This document shows positions 10,501 to 17,938 of a stretch of 64,000 bases of DNA, piece after piece. Where the stretch lies: the NCBI RefSeq assembly GCF_016595495.1, contig NZ_JAENIM010000016.1, forward strand, positions 64,001 through 128,000, written 5' to 3'. Positions within the stretch are counted from its first letter, which is position 1, and the number at the start of each line of letters is the position of its first letter. The DNA is from Persicirhabdus sediminis (GTDB lineage Bacteria > Verrucomicrobiota > Verrucomicrobiia > Verrucomicrobiales > Akkermansiaceae). The notes under the pieces are model-generated. The model did not search any database, was not told the DNA's origin, and saw only the letters and a list, made by a program, of their open reading frames with translations. The position numbers and the translations under genes are program-made.

Positions 10501-10541
10501 TTGTTTTCTTTCTTATCTGCTGTCGCGTTTACAGTACTCAT
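7506..10541 (-). CDS. nrdJ: Vitamin B12-dependent (class II) ribonucleoside-diphosphate reductase
   Basis: This enzyme reduces ribonucleotides to deoxyribonucleotides using adenosylcobalamin instead of an iron-radical subunit. The 1011-residue length fits the large NrdJ group. Visible are [30 protein letters not shown] (about 394-411, carrying an active-site Cys), [21 protein letters not shown] in the catalytic barrel, and a C-terminal Cys cluster ([18 protein letters not shown]) over the last 30 residues that serves as redox/zinc tail. It starts with ATG at 10541. The 257 bases upstream show no cobalamin riboswitch that I can recognise. It stands alone, bounded by a terminator downstream. 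The window therefore implies dependence on cobalamin made or imported elsewhere. Confidence 0.96.
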   Translation of the reverse strand: [1011 protein letters not shown]

Positions 10542-10798
10542 GGTGGATATTTATTGGTGCCGTGGGATGGCGAAATTCATCCCCGAAGGGAAGTTCATGA
10601 TTTGCCGCATATCTTGTGAATGTCAATATTTAGCGTGATCAAAAATTATCTGCGCAAGATGTAGTGGTTGGACGTCTGTTTTTTCTGGAGAAAAATACAT
10701 CTTTAATTCCTGCGCGTGAAGCTGTTAGCAGAAATAGCTATCAGCTGGAAGCCGGTGAGGCTGAATGGCTTTTGCTGGGAAAATCAGCAGCTGGAAAG

Positions 10799-11638
10799 TT
10801 AGCGATATTGATTCGAATGTGTCATCATGCTGGCGATGAGGATAAGAATTTTCCGCAGTTTGCTGAGCTTGTAGCGTTTTTCGAAAACACGGAATTTATC
10901 ATCCCTCATCTTCTCGAGGATGGCGTGGTAAATGCCGCTCATAGCCTCAGCTGATTTCAGTGCTTTGTGGTCCACTGGATGCATGGAGTCGAGCGATTCG
11001 CGGTAAAACCCTTCGGCGCGCTCGGCCAGATGGTCCATGGCGGCGACAAAGCGATGGTCGTAAATGCGATTTCTCAAGTCCTGCTCGGTATAACCGAAGG
11101 CTTCTAGCTCGGCGAGCGGCAGGTAGATGCGATCTTCGTTTTCCAGATCTTCACCGACGTCGCGCAAGATATTGGTTAGCTGGAGAGCGTGGCCCAGAGC
11201 GATGGCGTATTTTTCCGACTGCTCGTGCACGCAGCCGAAGATGCGGATGGAAATCAAGCCAACCGCACAGGCGACTTTGTAGGTATATTGGGACAGGTCG
11301 TCCCAAGTTTCGAACCGCTGTGGCTGCAGGTCAGACTCGCAGCCGGCGATGATTTCTAAAAATAACTCAGTAGGGATGTCGTAGTCAGCTTGCAGCTCGA
11401 TGACTGCTTGCTCCACGGCATCAGCTTTTTTGAAGCCATTGGCGAGCCCATCTTTCCAGCGGGCGAAACCAGTTTGTTTTTCTTCAATGGTGAGTTCGTG
11501 CGAATCTGCGAGGTCGTCGATGACGCGGCAGAATGCATAGAATTTCACCATGTCCTCGCGGCGTTTGCGCGGTAGGCAGATGAAGGCGAAGGCCAAGTTA
11601 GACTTGGCCTTCTGAGTGATGTTGTCGACTTCTGACAA
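10799..11638 (-). CDS. Squalene/phytoene synthase family protein (HpnD-like)
   Basis: Head-to-head prenyl synthase, 279 residues. Both aspartate-rich substrate motifs are intact: DDLAD (41-45) and RDVGED (D160-x3-D164), within the NILRDVGEDLENEDRIYLP signature. Members condense two farnesyl diphosphates to presqualene diphosphate (HpnD, HpnC) or two geranylgeranyl diphosphates to phytoene (CrtB). Sequence style favours HpnD, but I cannot exclude CrtB. There is no ATG before the first motif. The likely start is TTG at 11638, 21 bases after the lepB stop and in the same frame, so it is probably cotranscribed with lepB. Squalene or carotenoid production would suit a Rubritalea-like organism. Confidence 0.85.
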   Translation of the reverse strand: MSEVDNITQKAKSNLAFAFICLPRKRREDMVKFYAFCRVIDDLADSHELTIEEKQTGFARWKDGLANGFKKADAVEQAVIELQADYDIPTELFLEIIAGCESDLQPQRFETWDDLSQYTYKVACAVGLISIRIFGCVHEQSEKYAIALGHALQLTNILRDVGEDLENEDRIYLPLAELEAFGYTEQDLRNRIYDHRFVAAMDHLAERAEGFYRESLDSMHPVDHKALKSAEAMSGIYHAILEKMRDDKFRVFEKRYKLSKLRKILILIASMMTHSNQYR

Positions 11639-11659
11639 GGTGTTGATTTGTAGCTGAGT

Positions 11660-12961
11660 TTATTTGATGAACCCCCAATGGCCTGAGCCAAATGGCCATA
11701 GTGAAATGGCTGCTGGGCCGATCAGGTTGTATTCCTTCACAGTGCCCCATCCGCGGGAGTCGAATGAATTGTATGAGTTGTCGCCGAGGGCGATGTATTC
11801 GTTAAAACCAGGGGTGTCAGATTTGCGAGCTTTAAATGTGCGACCTGCAGCAAGATGACCATTCAGCTGGTAGCGGTGGTAGCCATTTTCATTGCTCATG
11901 ACCTTTTGAATACCAGACTCACTGGCGAGCTCACCATTGATGTAAAGCATGGCGCCATTTTGTTTGTCATCATCGTAGTCGTCACCAGCTTTCAGCTGGA
12001 GTGAGTCACCGGGGACACCGCACAGGCGTTTGATGTAATGTGAGCCAGCTGGCGATCCAGTCGAGCGAGCTTGCTGGTGGATTTTTTCAATATTACGGGT
12101 ATCAAAAACAAATACCTCGCCGCGAGTTGGCGTGCGGAAGTGGTAGGAGAATTTATCCACCAGAACGAGATCACCAGTATCGATGTGACCGCGCGCGATC
12201 ACCGTGCCTTTTTTCAGCTCGATATTGTAAAAGGCTTCGATGGTTTTTCCCGTCGGCGTGACAGTTTTGGCTATCTTGGTTTTCTTCTGCTGATGCTCAA
12301 ACCCATAACGCATCGCTTCTTCTTGTGTGTTTGGTGATTTCACCAGATCAGCAAAACCAAAATCGCGCATTAGAGCTGACTTGGGTCCCGGAAATGTTAG
12401 GCTAGTGCCATCTGTAAAGTGAATCTTGGTACGGGTGAAGAAATGCATGAAGGGGCTTTCCACGATAGGATTTTGCGAACGCAATGTTTTGTCGCTGTCG
12501 AGAACGAGGTCGACGTAGTTGCGCCCGTGAGTGGCTTTTTGTGCCCACTGCATCGGCAAAGCTGGAAATTCATCAGTAGAGTCCGTCGGGTGGCCAACGA
12601 TACCATTCAGCGTTGGCTGCATCGAGCCAGTTGGGATTTTGAATGGCTGCAGGTAATACGCGCGGATGCCCAGCGCAATGACGATGGCGACAAAAAAGAC
12701 TTCGACGTTTTCCGCCACCGCAGATGGTGCTTTGTAGCGTGGAAGCGCATTTTCGCAGGTCGCTCGCAGCTGCTTGCCAGCTTCTTCACAGGCCTCTTTG
12801 TCACCTGCTTTGATGGTCTTTTTCAGGTCATCAATGCGTGAGACGATTTCGTCAACGCGATCGCTGCTCAGCAAGTCGCGTTTGTAGTTGAGGAATTTCT
12901 GGCCGCCCTTGACGAGCAAGGCAGCTTCTTTTTTCCATTTGGGTGTAAAGAGGTCGAACAT
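11660..12961 (-). CDS. lepB: Signal peptidase I with large internal insertion
   Basis: Cleaves signal peptides of exported proteins at the membrane surface. The N-terminal 80 residues are charged and helical, followed by one membrane helix (about 86-104). The catalytic Ser113 sits in IPTGSMQPTL and the catalytic Lys311 in HYIKRLCGVPGD. The conserved GDNSYNSFDSRGWG box is at 393-406. Between the Ser box and the GDLVLVDK strand (about 263) are some 130 extra residues absent from short bacterial enzymes, which explains the 433-residue length. It lies just upstream of the HpnD-like gene in a likely two-gene operon. The many secreted proteins in this window are its expected clients. Confidence 0.93.
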   Translation of the reverse strand: MFDLFTPKWKKEAALLVKGGQKFLNYKRDLLSSDRVDEIVSRIDDLKKTIKAGDKEACEEAGKQLRATCENALPRYKAPSAVAENVEVFFVAIVIALGIRAYYLQPFKIPTGSMQPTLNGIVGHPTDSTDEFPALPMQWAQKATHGRNYVDLVLDSDKTLRSQNPIVESPFMHFFTRTKIHFTDGTSLTFPGPKSALMRDFGFADLVKSPNTQEEAMRYGFEHQQKKTKIAKTVTPTGKTIEAFYNIELKKGTVIARGHIDTGDLVLVDKFSYHFRTPTRGEVFVFDTRNIEKIHQQARSTGSPAGSHYIKRLCGVPGDSLQLKAGDDYDDDKQNGAMLYINGELASESGIQKVMSNENGYHRYQLNGHLAAGRTFKARKSDTPGFNEYIALGDNSYNSFDSRGWGTVKEYNLIGPAAISLWPFGSGHWGFIK

Positions 12962-13115
12962 AAATTAGTGAATCGGTCTGCGCGGCATGCTGTCCCAGCC
13001 AGCTGCCGCGGTCAAGGCACAAGCTGTAGAATAGAGAATGGCGAGCTGAGAATGGCGAATTTGACTCAATTCACTGGCGCCAGCTATTTCTTATGTTGCT
13101 GGCTCATTAATTTAT

Positions 13116-13505
13116 CTACCGCCTGGGCTCATCAGATAGGTCAATCAATGTTGGAGCGCCATCAACGGTCTTTAATCTATAGTGACCGCTTTTATTGATG
13201 GTGACGGATAGCTCTGTGCTTTCGGCCAGCTTTTTATTTGGATTTATTGAGTCAAATGGGATGACGGTCAAAACATGTTTTCCAGCTGGTATAACAACTA
13301 AAGGAACAACTGTGACCATCTTTCCATGTTGCAAGCGTGTTGGAGTTTTGCCGTCGACTAAGGAAATTTTGTATTCAGAGCCAATAATGTAATCTTCGAC
13401 TTGAGCCCATTCTTCGTAATTCTTGTAATCCTTCGGCATGAACAGCCCTTCACATGAAGCGAGTAGCAAGATGATGGATCCAATGAGGTGGTGGAATTTG
13501 TTCAT
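13116..13505 (-). CDS. Hypothetical lipoprotein
   Basis: A 129-residue protein. A short basic N-terminus and hydrophobic stretch end in a lipobox with Cys18 (LLASC), so the mature protein should be lipid-anchored. The mature part looks like a small beta-sandwich: VTVVPLVVIPAGKHVLTVIPFD, then ELSVTINKSGHYRLKTVDG (PEGA- or carboxypeptidase-regulatory-like spacing), which suggests a compact surface domain. No catalytic residues stand out. Family not recognised. It lies downstream of the small ORF and toxin-like genes on the same strand. Confidence 0.6.
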   Translation of the reverse strand: MNKFHHLIGSIILLLASCEGLFMPKDYKNYEEWAQVEDYIIGSEYKISLVDGKTPTRLQHGKMVTVVPLVVIPAGKHVLTVIPFDSINPNKKLAESTELSVTINKSGHYRLKTVDGAPTLIDLSDEPRR

Positions 13506-13576
13506 GCTGCCACGATGGTGAGCGGCTGATATATGCGTGGCTAGCTTATTCTCTAGCTGGAGGCTGAGCTAGCTGC

Positions 13577-13819
13577 TTAGTGAGTGGTTGTTGCCTCTTG
13601 TGCGGAGGAGATTTTTTCCATCAGTTCTTTTGGTGCATGGCTTAATACCTTCTGTGGGATCGTTGGGATGAGTGAAGAGTCAATGAGTACAGAGCTGTTT
13701 TTTGTTAGCTTTTCTTCAAATTTCAGCACTGAGAGGTCACTGCCGTTGCAATACCAGATCTGGTCAGCATTTTCTGCGTAAACAAACCAGCCGTTAGTGA
13801 GATCAGTTTGCGGTTTCAC
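13577..13819 (-). CDS. Small hypothetical protein
   Basis: An 80-residue frame starting with GTG at 13819. Composition looks coding (WFVYAENADQIWYCNGSD; SSLIPTIPQKVLSHAPKEL), but I recognise no family. The reading frame is the same as that of the toxin-like gene upstream and stays open back to that gene's stop at 13871. A read-through or formerly longer protein is therefore possible, and the true start could lie upstream of the GTG. No signal peptide or membrane helix is seen. Confidence 0.4.
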   Translation of the reverse strand: MKPQTDLTNGWFVYAENADQIWYCNGSDLSVLKFEEKLTKNSSVLIDSSLIPTIPQKVLSHAPKELMEKISSAQEATTTH

Positions 13820-13870
13820 GGAGCCAGCGCCGTCATCTATGCTGAGTGCCAGCTGGCCTGCGCCGGATGT

Positions 13871-14107
13871 CTACAATGCAACTCTCTTCACAGGGGCATC
13901 AACCCACCATGTAATCACATAGCCTGCAATGAGCGAAACTTCGAAGGCGCGTAAGGTCTCATGGTCGCAGACCTGGAAGTCTCCTTGAAGGTGAAATGTG
14001 TGACTTAGATCTTGGCGAGATCCAATGATCTCATCCCTTCTCTGGCCAGTTTTTGGCAGCTGGAATAAACAAGCTAGATCTACTAAAACTCGATAGTCAG
14101 ACGGCAT
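13871..14107 (-). CDS. RelE/ParE-superfamily toxin-like protein (probable TA remnant)
   Basis: A 78-residue frame. The order of features matches small RelE/ParE-type toxins: YRVLVD strand, basic helix (LPKTGQRRDEIIGS), a GDFQVCD turn, and closing strands AFEVSLIAGYVITWWVDAPVKRV. Toxins of this type normally continue a few residues past the last strand; here a TAG comes directly after VAL. It starts 10 bases after the antitoxin-like frame (14118-14294), in the antitoxin-then-toxin order of type II modules. Because the antitoxin frame is broken, the toxin is probably inactive or degenerate. The assignment is by pattern recognition. Confidence 0.5.
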   Translation of the reverse strand: MPSDYRVLVDLACLFQLPKTGQRRDEIIGSRQDLSHTFHLQGDFQVCDHETLRAFEVSLIAGYVITWWVDAPVKRVAL

Positions 14108-14117
14108 TTCTAAAGTG

Positions 14118-14294
14118 CTACAAGTCTTCTATCTTAATTGTTGTTGAGGGGCCGTAGGAGTCAGTTCTTTCACGAATTACTGCCCAGTATTCGGAGTCTT
14201 CCTCAAGCTTGAGCTATGTAATGTAGGTAGATAGAGCTGATCTCTCTTTGTCGGAGAGGCTTTTCACTTTGGTTTTGAGCTCATCCGAAATCAT
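14118..14294 (-). pseudogene. Antitoxin-like gene broken by an in-frame TAG
   Basis: Reading from ATG 14294 gives MISDELKTKVKSLSDKERSA and on to residue 26. Then comes TAG at 14216-14214, after which the same frame continues (LKLEEDSEYWAVIRERTD) to a TAG at 14118. The 58-residue whole looks like the small helical antitoxins paired with ParE-like toxins. The stop is one substitution from CAG (Gln), the residue that would fit a helix here. It sits 10 bases upstream of the toxin-like gene, as expected of an operon. It is either a decayed gene or a sequencing error. Confidence 0.5.
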
Positions 14295-14434
14295 GATGAT
14301 ACATTATCGTTTCTGGTGCTGATTTCAAGTGTGAAAAGGTGTAGCTAGTGGAGGCTTGTCCTCTGCACTTGTTCTCTAGCTAGAGTGCAAAAAACAATCT
14401 GGCGGGGTGTGGAACGATGGTTTATGTGTGGGGC

Positions 14435-15127
14435 ATGTCTGCCAACAAAAAGAAGTCGATTCCTCGCTGGGTGGTTTTGCTTGTGGTGCTATTTGCTGCA
14501 GTGAATTGGTTGAGCCAAAATGGTAGCGATTTCTTGAGTGGTAATGATTCGACGTCGTCAGCTGGTAGTGGAGCTGTGGCTGGGAGTGGTGGGCCAGCTG
14601 GAAAAATAGGCGACTACGACGTGCTGCAAAACTGCCAGCTAGTAAACCATCGACACAATGATGGAGATAGTTTTCTGGTCGCTCACGGGGGTGAAAAAAC
14701 CATGTTCCGGCTGTATTTTGTGGATACAGCAGAGAGCGAATTCAAAAGCTACCGCGACGGCAATAATAACCACAAACGCATCGCAGATCAGGCGCGGTAT
14801 TTTTCTATCACTGACAAACAGGCAACCCAGCTGGGGCGCGAGGCGAAAAAGCAGGTGCTTGAGCTGCTAGCTGAAAACCCATTTACGGTGTTGACGCGCT
14901 GGGAGAATGTTTACGGGCCAGATCGCAAATATGCTTTTGTGCAAATCCAGCTGGATGGCAAAACTCACTACCTGCACGAGTATTTGGTGAAAAATGGGCT
15001 GGTGCGCATCCATACCAAAGGGGCGACGATGGCGGATGGCAAATCTGCCAGTGATCAGAAAAAATACCTCTATCAGCTGGAAAAACGGGCAAAATCAATG
15101 GCGTTAGGTGCTTGGGGCATGAATTGA
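14435..15127 (+). CDS. Membrane-anchored thermonuclease-like (SNase family) protein
   Basis: About 230 residues if started at MSANKKKS (14435); an ATG six codons upstream (14417) is the alternative. A basic N-terminus is followed by one membrane helix (WVVLLVVLFAAVNWL), a Ser/Gly-rich linker, then a staphylococcal-nuclease-type OB fold. Expected active-site pieces are present: NDGDSFLV (metal-binding Asp), FRLYFVDTAES (Arg and catalytic Glu equivalents) and YGPDRKYAFV (second Arg region). The family hydrolyses DNA or RNA with calcium. The anchor and linker place the domain outside the cytoplasmic membrane. It stands 37 bases before hisF on the same strand. Confidence 0.85.
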   Translation: MSANKKKSIPRWVVLLVVLFAAVNWLSQNGSDFLSGNDSTSSAGSGAVAGSGGPAGKIGDYDVLQNCQLVNHRHNDGDSFLVAHGGEKTMFRLYFVDTAESEFKSYRDGNNNHKRIADQARYFSITDKQATQLGREAKKQVLELLAENPFTVLTRWENVYGPDRKYAFVQIQLDGKTHYLHEYLVKNGLVRIHTKGATMADGKSASDQKKYLYQLEKRAKSMALGAWGMN

Positions 15128-15164
15128 TCTTGCACCCTAGCGATTCCGTTCCTAAATACCCAGC

Positions 15165-15938
15165 ATGCTTGCGAAGCGAATCATTCCTTGTCTCGATGTT
15201 ACTGACGGCCGCGTGGTCAAAGGCACTAACTTTGTCGACCTGCGCGATGCTGGCGACCCGGTAGAATCTGCCATTGCCTACAACGATCAAGAAGCCGACG
15301 AGCTGGTATTTCTCGATATCACCGCCTCATCTGATGAGCGCAATACGATGGTGGATGTAGTCCGCCGCACCGCTGAGAAATGTTTCATCCCGCTCACTGT
15401 TGGTGGTGGTATCCGTACCGTGAAAGACGTGCGCGAAATGCTGCTAGCTGGCGCGGATAAAGTGAGCATGAACTCTGCTGCTGTGCTCAACCCTGAGCTG
15501 GTAGACGCCGGTGCTAATGCTTACGGCAACCAATGCATCGTGGTGGCGATTGACGCTAAGCGCGAGGGCAACGGCAAGTGGGGCGTTTATACCCACGGTG
15601 GCCGCAAGCCAGTGGGCTTAGATGTTATCGAGTGGGCGAAAGAAGTCTATAACCGCGGCGCTGGAGAAATCCTGCTCACCAGCATGGATGCCGATGGCAC
15701 CAAAGATGGCTACGACATCGAGCTGACTCGCACGGTGAGTGAAGCGGTGGGCATCCCAGTGATCGCCAGTGGCGGCGCGGGAAATCTGCAGCACATGGTG
15801 GATGTTCTCAAAGAGGGCAAAGCAGACGCCGTGCTCGCGGCGAGTATTTTCCACTTTGGCCAGCACACCGTAGCTGAAGCTAAGGCTTATTTTGCCAAAC
15901 ATGATATCAGCGTGCGACCGATGCGCAAAGATGCCTAA
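15165..15938 (+). CDS. hisF: Imidazole glycerol phosphate synthase subunit HisF
   Basis: Cyclase subunit of histidine biosynthesis. It joins PRFAR and ammonia from HisH into imidazole glycerol phosphate and AICAR. It is a 257-residue TIM barrel with catalytic Asp11 (IIPCLDV) and Asp130 (VVAIDAKR). Phosphate-binding loops are [11 protein letters not shown] and ASGGAGN, and the C-terminal strand is [11 protein letters not shown]. Length and motifs are canonical. HisH is not adjacent, and hisC lies about 29 kb away, so his genes are dispersed here. Confidence 0.97.
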   Translation: MLAKRIIPCLDVTDGRVVKGTNFVDLRDAGDPVESAIAYNDQEADELVFLDITASSDERNTMVDVVRRTAEKCFIPLTVGGGIRTVKDVREMLLAGADKVSMNSAAVLNPELVDAGANAYGNQCIVVAIDAKREGNGKWGVYTHGGRKPVGLDVIEWAKEVYNRGAGEILLTSMDADGTKDGYDIELTRTVSEAVGIPVIASGGAGNLQHMVDVLKEGKADAVLAASIFHFGQHTVAEAKAYFAKHDISVRPMRKDA

Positions 15939-16076
15939 GCTAGCTGGGAGAATGGTATAAGCCAGTTAGCTGAACCCTGAGAATTCCCTAAAGCTACGGT
16001 TGCGCTAGCTGGTTGGGCGTGTTATCTCTAGGGGATCATCGCCTCAGAGCGATACACACTTTTACAAAAAAATTAT

Positions 16077-16445
16077 ATGGCGATTGAAGGATTAGAGTTG
16101 GCGCTGGCATGTGCCCGAGAAGCTGATGCAATTCAGGCAGAGGATGTTAAGGTCCTCGATGTGAGCGGAATTTCCACCCTGACTGACTACATGGTAGTTT
16201 GTTCAGGAAACTCGATGCCGCATCTGCGCGCGGTGATTCGTGATATCGAGAAACACATTCTCGAAGAATATAACTCAAAGCCAGCATTTGTTGACGGTCA
16301 AGGCGACGCCCGCTGGGTGGTGCTCGATTTCATCGACGTCATGGTGCACGTGATGCATGAAGAAATGCGCGAGCTCTACGGACTCGAAGACCTTTGGGGT
16401 GATGCTCCAGAAGTGGAGTGGCAAACTGAAGCCGCCGCGGAGTAA
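16077..16445 (+). CDS. rsfS: Ribosomal silencing factor RsfS
   Basis: A 122-residue RsfS/Iojap protein, which binds ribosomal protein uL14 and blocks subunit joining when nutrients are scarce. Typical segments are DVLDVSGISTLTDYMVVCSG-like core (about residues 26-43), a DARWVVLDFIDVMVHVM strand-helix, and YGLEDLWGDA near the C-terminus. The tail is acidic and Ala-rich. A 138-base spacer separates it from hisF, and a strong terminator directly follows, so it may be its own unit. Confidence 0.93.
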   Translation: MAIEGLELALACAREADAIQAEDVKVLDVSGISTLTDYMVVCSGNSMPHLRAVIRDIEKHILEEYNSKPAFVDGQGDARWVVLDFIDVMVHVMHEEMRELYGLEDLWGDAPEVEWQTEAAAE

Positions 16446-16460
16446 GTGATTTATTTGATC

Positions 16461-16489
16461 AAATCCAGCCAATCGGCTGGATTTTTTTT
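16461..16489 (+). terminator. Rho-independent terminator after rsfS
   Basis: A perfect 9-base stem AATCCAGCC/GGCTGGATT (16462-16470 with 16475-16483) with an AATC loop, followed by a run of Ts to 16489. It lies 16 bases after the rsfS stop codon. Confidence 0.92.
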
Positions 16490-16553
16490 GTTGCTGGGTG
16501 GGTGGTTTTTATCTAGCTGGCAATTAGTCTTTTAAAGTAAATATTTACGTCAG

Positions 16554-17054
16554 ATGAGTAATAGTGAGGCATCATTGGGTTCGGATGAGTTAGAAGTTCA
16601 GCTGGTTAATAAGCTAGCCAGCTTAGGTCTGTCTGTGGCTACCGTTGAGAGCTGTACTGGCGGCCTGATAGCCGCACGCATTACTGACGTTTCAGGCGCC
16701 TCTGCAGTATTCACTCACGGCTGGGTGACCTATTCTAACGAAGCAAAATCGCAGCTTGTTGGTGTGCCCGCTGATTTGCTAGAAACTCACGGCGCGGTGA
16801 GCGAGCCAGTGGCCAAGGCCATGGCAGAAGGTGGGTTGAAAAATGCCGCGGCTGATTTTGCCATCGCCGTCACCGGCATAGCTGGCCCAACTGGTGGAAC
16901 CGCAGATAAACCCGTCGGGACGGTTTGGGTCGCGTTAGCCATCGCCGGCCAGCCAACACAAACGCAGCTTGCATGTTTTCCGCAAGGTCGCGCCGAGTTC
17001 AAAAAACAAGTTTGCGAGCTGGTTTTTGCTAAGCTCATCGGCCAGCTAAGCTGA
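16554..17054 (+). CDS. pncC: CinA C-terminal domain protein, nicotinamide-nucleotide amidase
   Basis: A 166-residue stand-alone CinA C-terminal domain. This family deamidates nicotinamide mononucleotide to nicotinate mononucleotide in the pyridine nucleotide salvage cycle. Hallmarks are VATVESCTGGLIAARIT (catalytic Ser/Cys region, about 28-44), a YSNEAK strand, HGAVSEPVAKAMAEG, and AVTGIAGPTGGT, with PVGTVWVA near the C-terminus. No N-terminal molybdopterin-like CinA domain is fused. It has its own start after the rsfS terminator. The repeat-rich spacer begins right after its stop. Confidence 0.92.
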   Translation: MSNSEASLGSDELEVQLVNKLASLGLSVATVESCTGGLIAARITDVSGASAVFTHGWVTYSNEAKSQLVGVPADLLETHGAVSEPVAKAMAEGGLKNAAADFAIAVTGIAGPTGGTADKPVGTVWVALAIAGQPTQTQLACFPQGRAEFKKQVCELVFAKLIGQLS

Positions 17055-17120
17055 AGGAAATGATAGTGAGGTGAGTTAGATGCCGCCTCCATTTTCTAGC
17101 CTCATTTTTGACCCAATACA

Positions 17121-17230
17121 TTTCCATTTTCCCTTCGGGAAACCCTGTCATAGCGGTGGCGATCCACGGGTTGTGCTCGCTGAGCTCGCTTACCCGCGGC
17201 TAAAGTCCCATAGCCCTCCGGGCTAGCCAG
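17121..17230 (+). repeat. REP-like dispersed element, copy A
   Basis: About 110 bases containing a CCCTTCGGG mini-palindrome, CCACGGGTT, GCTCGCTGAGCTCGC, ACCCGCGGCTAAAGTC, and a terminal CCCTCCGGG. CCACGGGT and ACCCGCGG can pair around the GCTCGC core to form a hairpin. It is nearly identical to copy C (17540) and clearly related to copy D (47215) and to the inverted copy B (17362). It lies in the spacer after pncC. Confidence 0.85.
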
Positions 17231-17243
17231 CCAGCAGAGAATT

Positions 17244-17296
17244 CCCAGCTGGCGTAATGAGTCCAGCTGGGGATATGAGTTCAGCTGTGGTGATTG
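17244..17296 (+). repeat. Short AGCTGG-type tandem array after REP copy A
   Basis: About three degenerate units of a roughly 18-base motif (CAGCTGGGGATATGAGTT-like). They start after the same AGAGAATTCCCAGCTG-type junction that follows copy C. It appears to be a short or eroded version of the long array at 17659-17937. Confidence 0.7.
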
Positions 17297-17361
17297 GCTA
17301 GTTAGTTCACGACCATTCCGTCGTGCTGGCATTTTCTCTTATCTAATGCAAATTCACTCTT

Positions 17362-17466
17362 CCAAAGCCGGAGGCTTTAAAGATTTTAGCCGTGGGTCAA
17401 CGAGCTCCGCGAGTGCCACCCACGGAAGGTGATTCCGAGAGGTGGTCTGCCGAAGGCAGAATGGAA
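17362..17466 (-). repeat. REP-like dispersed element, inverted copy B
   Basis: Read on the minus strand this has CTTCGGCAGAC, CCGTGGGTGG, CACTCGCGGAGCTCGTTG, ACCCACGGCTAAAATC and CCTCCGGC, in the same order as copies A and C. It is more diverged than A and C are from each other. It faces the opposite way and has no AGCTGG array on its 3' side. Confidence 0.75.
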
Positions 17467-17539
17467 TGGAGGTGATGGTGGCATAAATTCTGGCTATGGG
17501 GGGAGGTTTCCCCAGCTACCTATTTTGCTGTGCTGAGTT

Positions 17540-17649
17540 TTTCCATTTTCCCTTCGGGAAACCCTGTCATAGCGGCGGTGATCCACGGGTTGCACTCGCT
17601 GAGCTCGCTTACCCGCGGCTAAAGTCCCATAGCCCTCCGAGCTAGCCAG
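17540..17649 (+). repeat. REP-like dispersed element, copy C
   Basis: Nearly identical to copy A across its length, and identity continues into the GAGAATTCCCAGCTG junction that begins the tandem array. This indicates a recent duplication of element plus array edge. No transposase of the REP-associated family is present in the window. Confidence 0.85.
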
Positions 17650-17658
17650 CTGAGAATT

Positions 17659-17937
17659 CCCAGCTGTGGTGATGAGTCCAGCTGAGGGGATGAGTCCAGC
17701 TGTGGTGATGAGTCCAGCTGGGGTTATGGGTGCAGCTGGGGTTATGGGTGCAGCTGTGGTGATGAGTCCAGCTGTGGTGATGAGTCCAGCTGTGGTGATG
17801 AGTCCAGCTGTGGTGATGAGTCCAGCTGTGGGATGAGTCCAGCTGGGGTGATGAGTCTAGCTGGGGTGATGAGTCCAGCTGTGGGATGAGTCCAGCTGGG
17901 GTGATGAGTCTAGCTGGGGTGATGAGTCTAGCTGGAA
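17659..17937 (+). repeat. Minisatellite of 18-base units (CAGCTGTGGTGATGAGTC)
   Basis: About 15 tandem units, mostly 18 bases, with variants carrying GGGG, TTATGGGTG or a one-base deletion. Every unit contains CAGCTG or CTAGCTGG. The array starts about 10 bases after REP copy C and ends at the stop codon of the convergent 178-residue gene. There is no unique DNA between units, so it is not a CRISPR array. Confidence 0.93.
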
Positions 17938-17938
17938 A

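Noticed and set aside
10542..10798. Cobalamin riboswitch upstream of nrdJ
   Set aside because: No B12-box-like sequence or matching stems could be found in the upstream spacer.
17659..17937. Possible CRISPR array
   Set aside because: Units are contiguous with no unique spacers and no cas genes nearby; it is a minisatellite.
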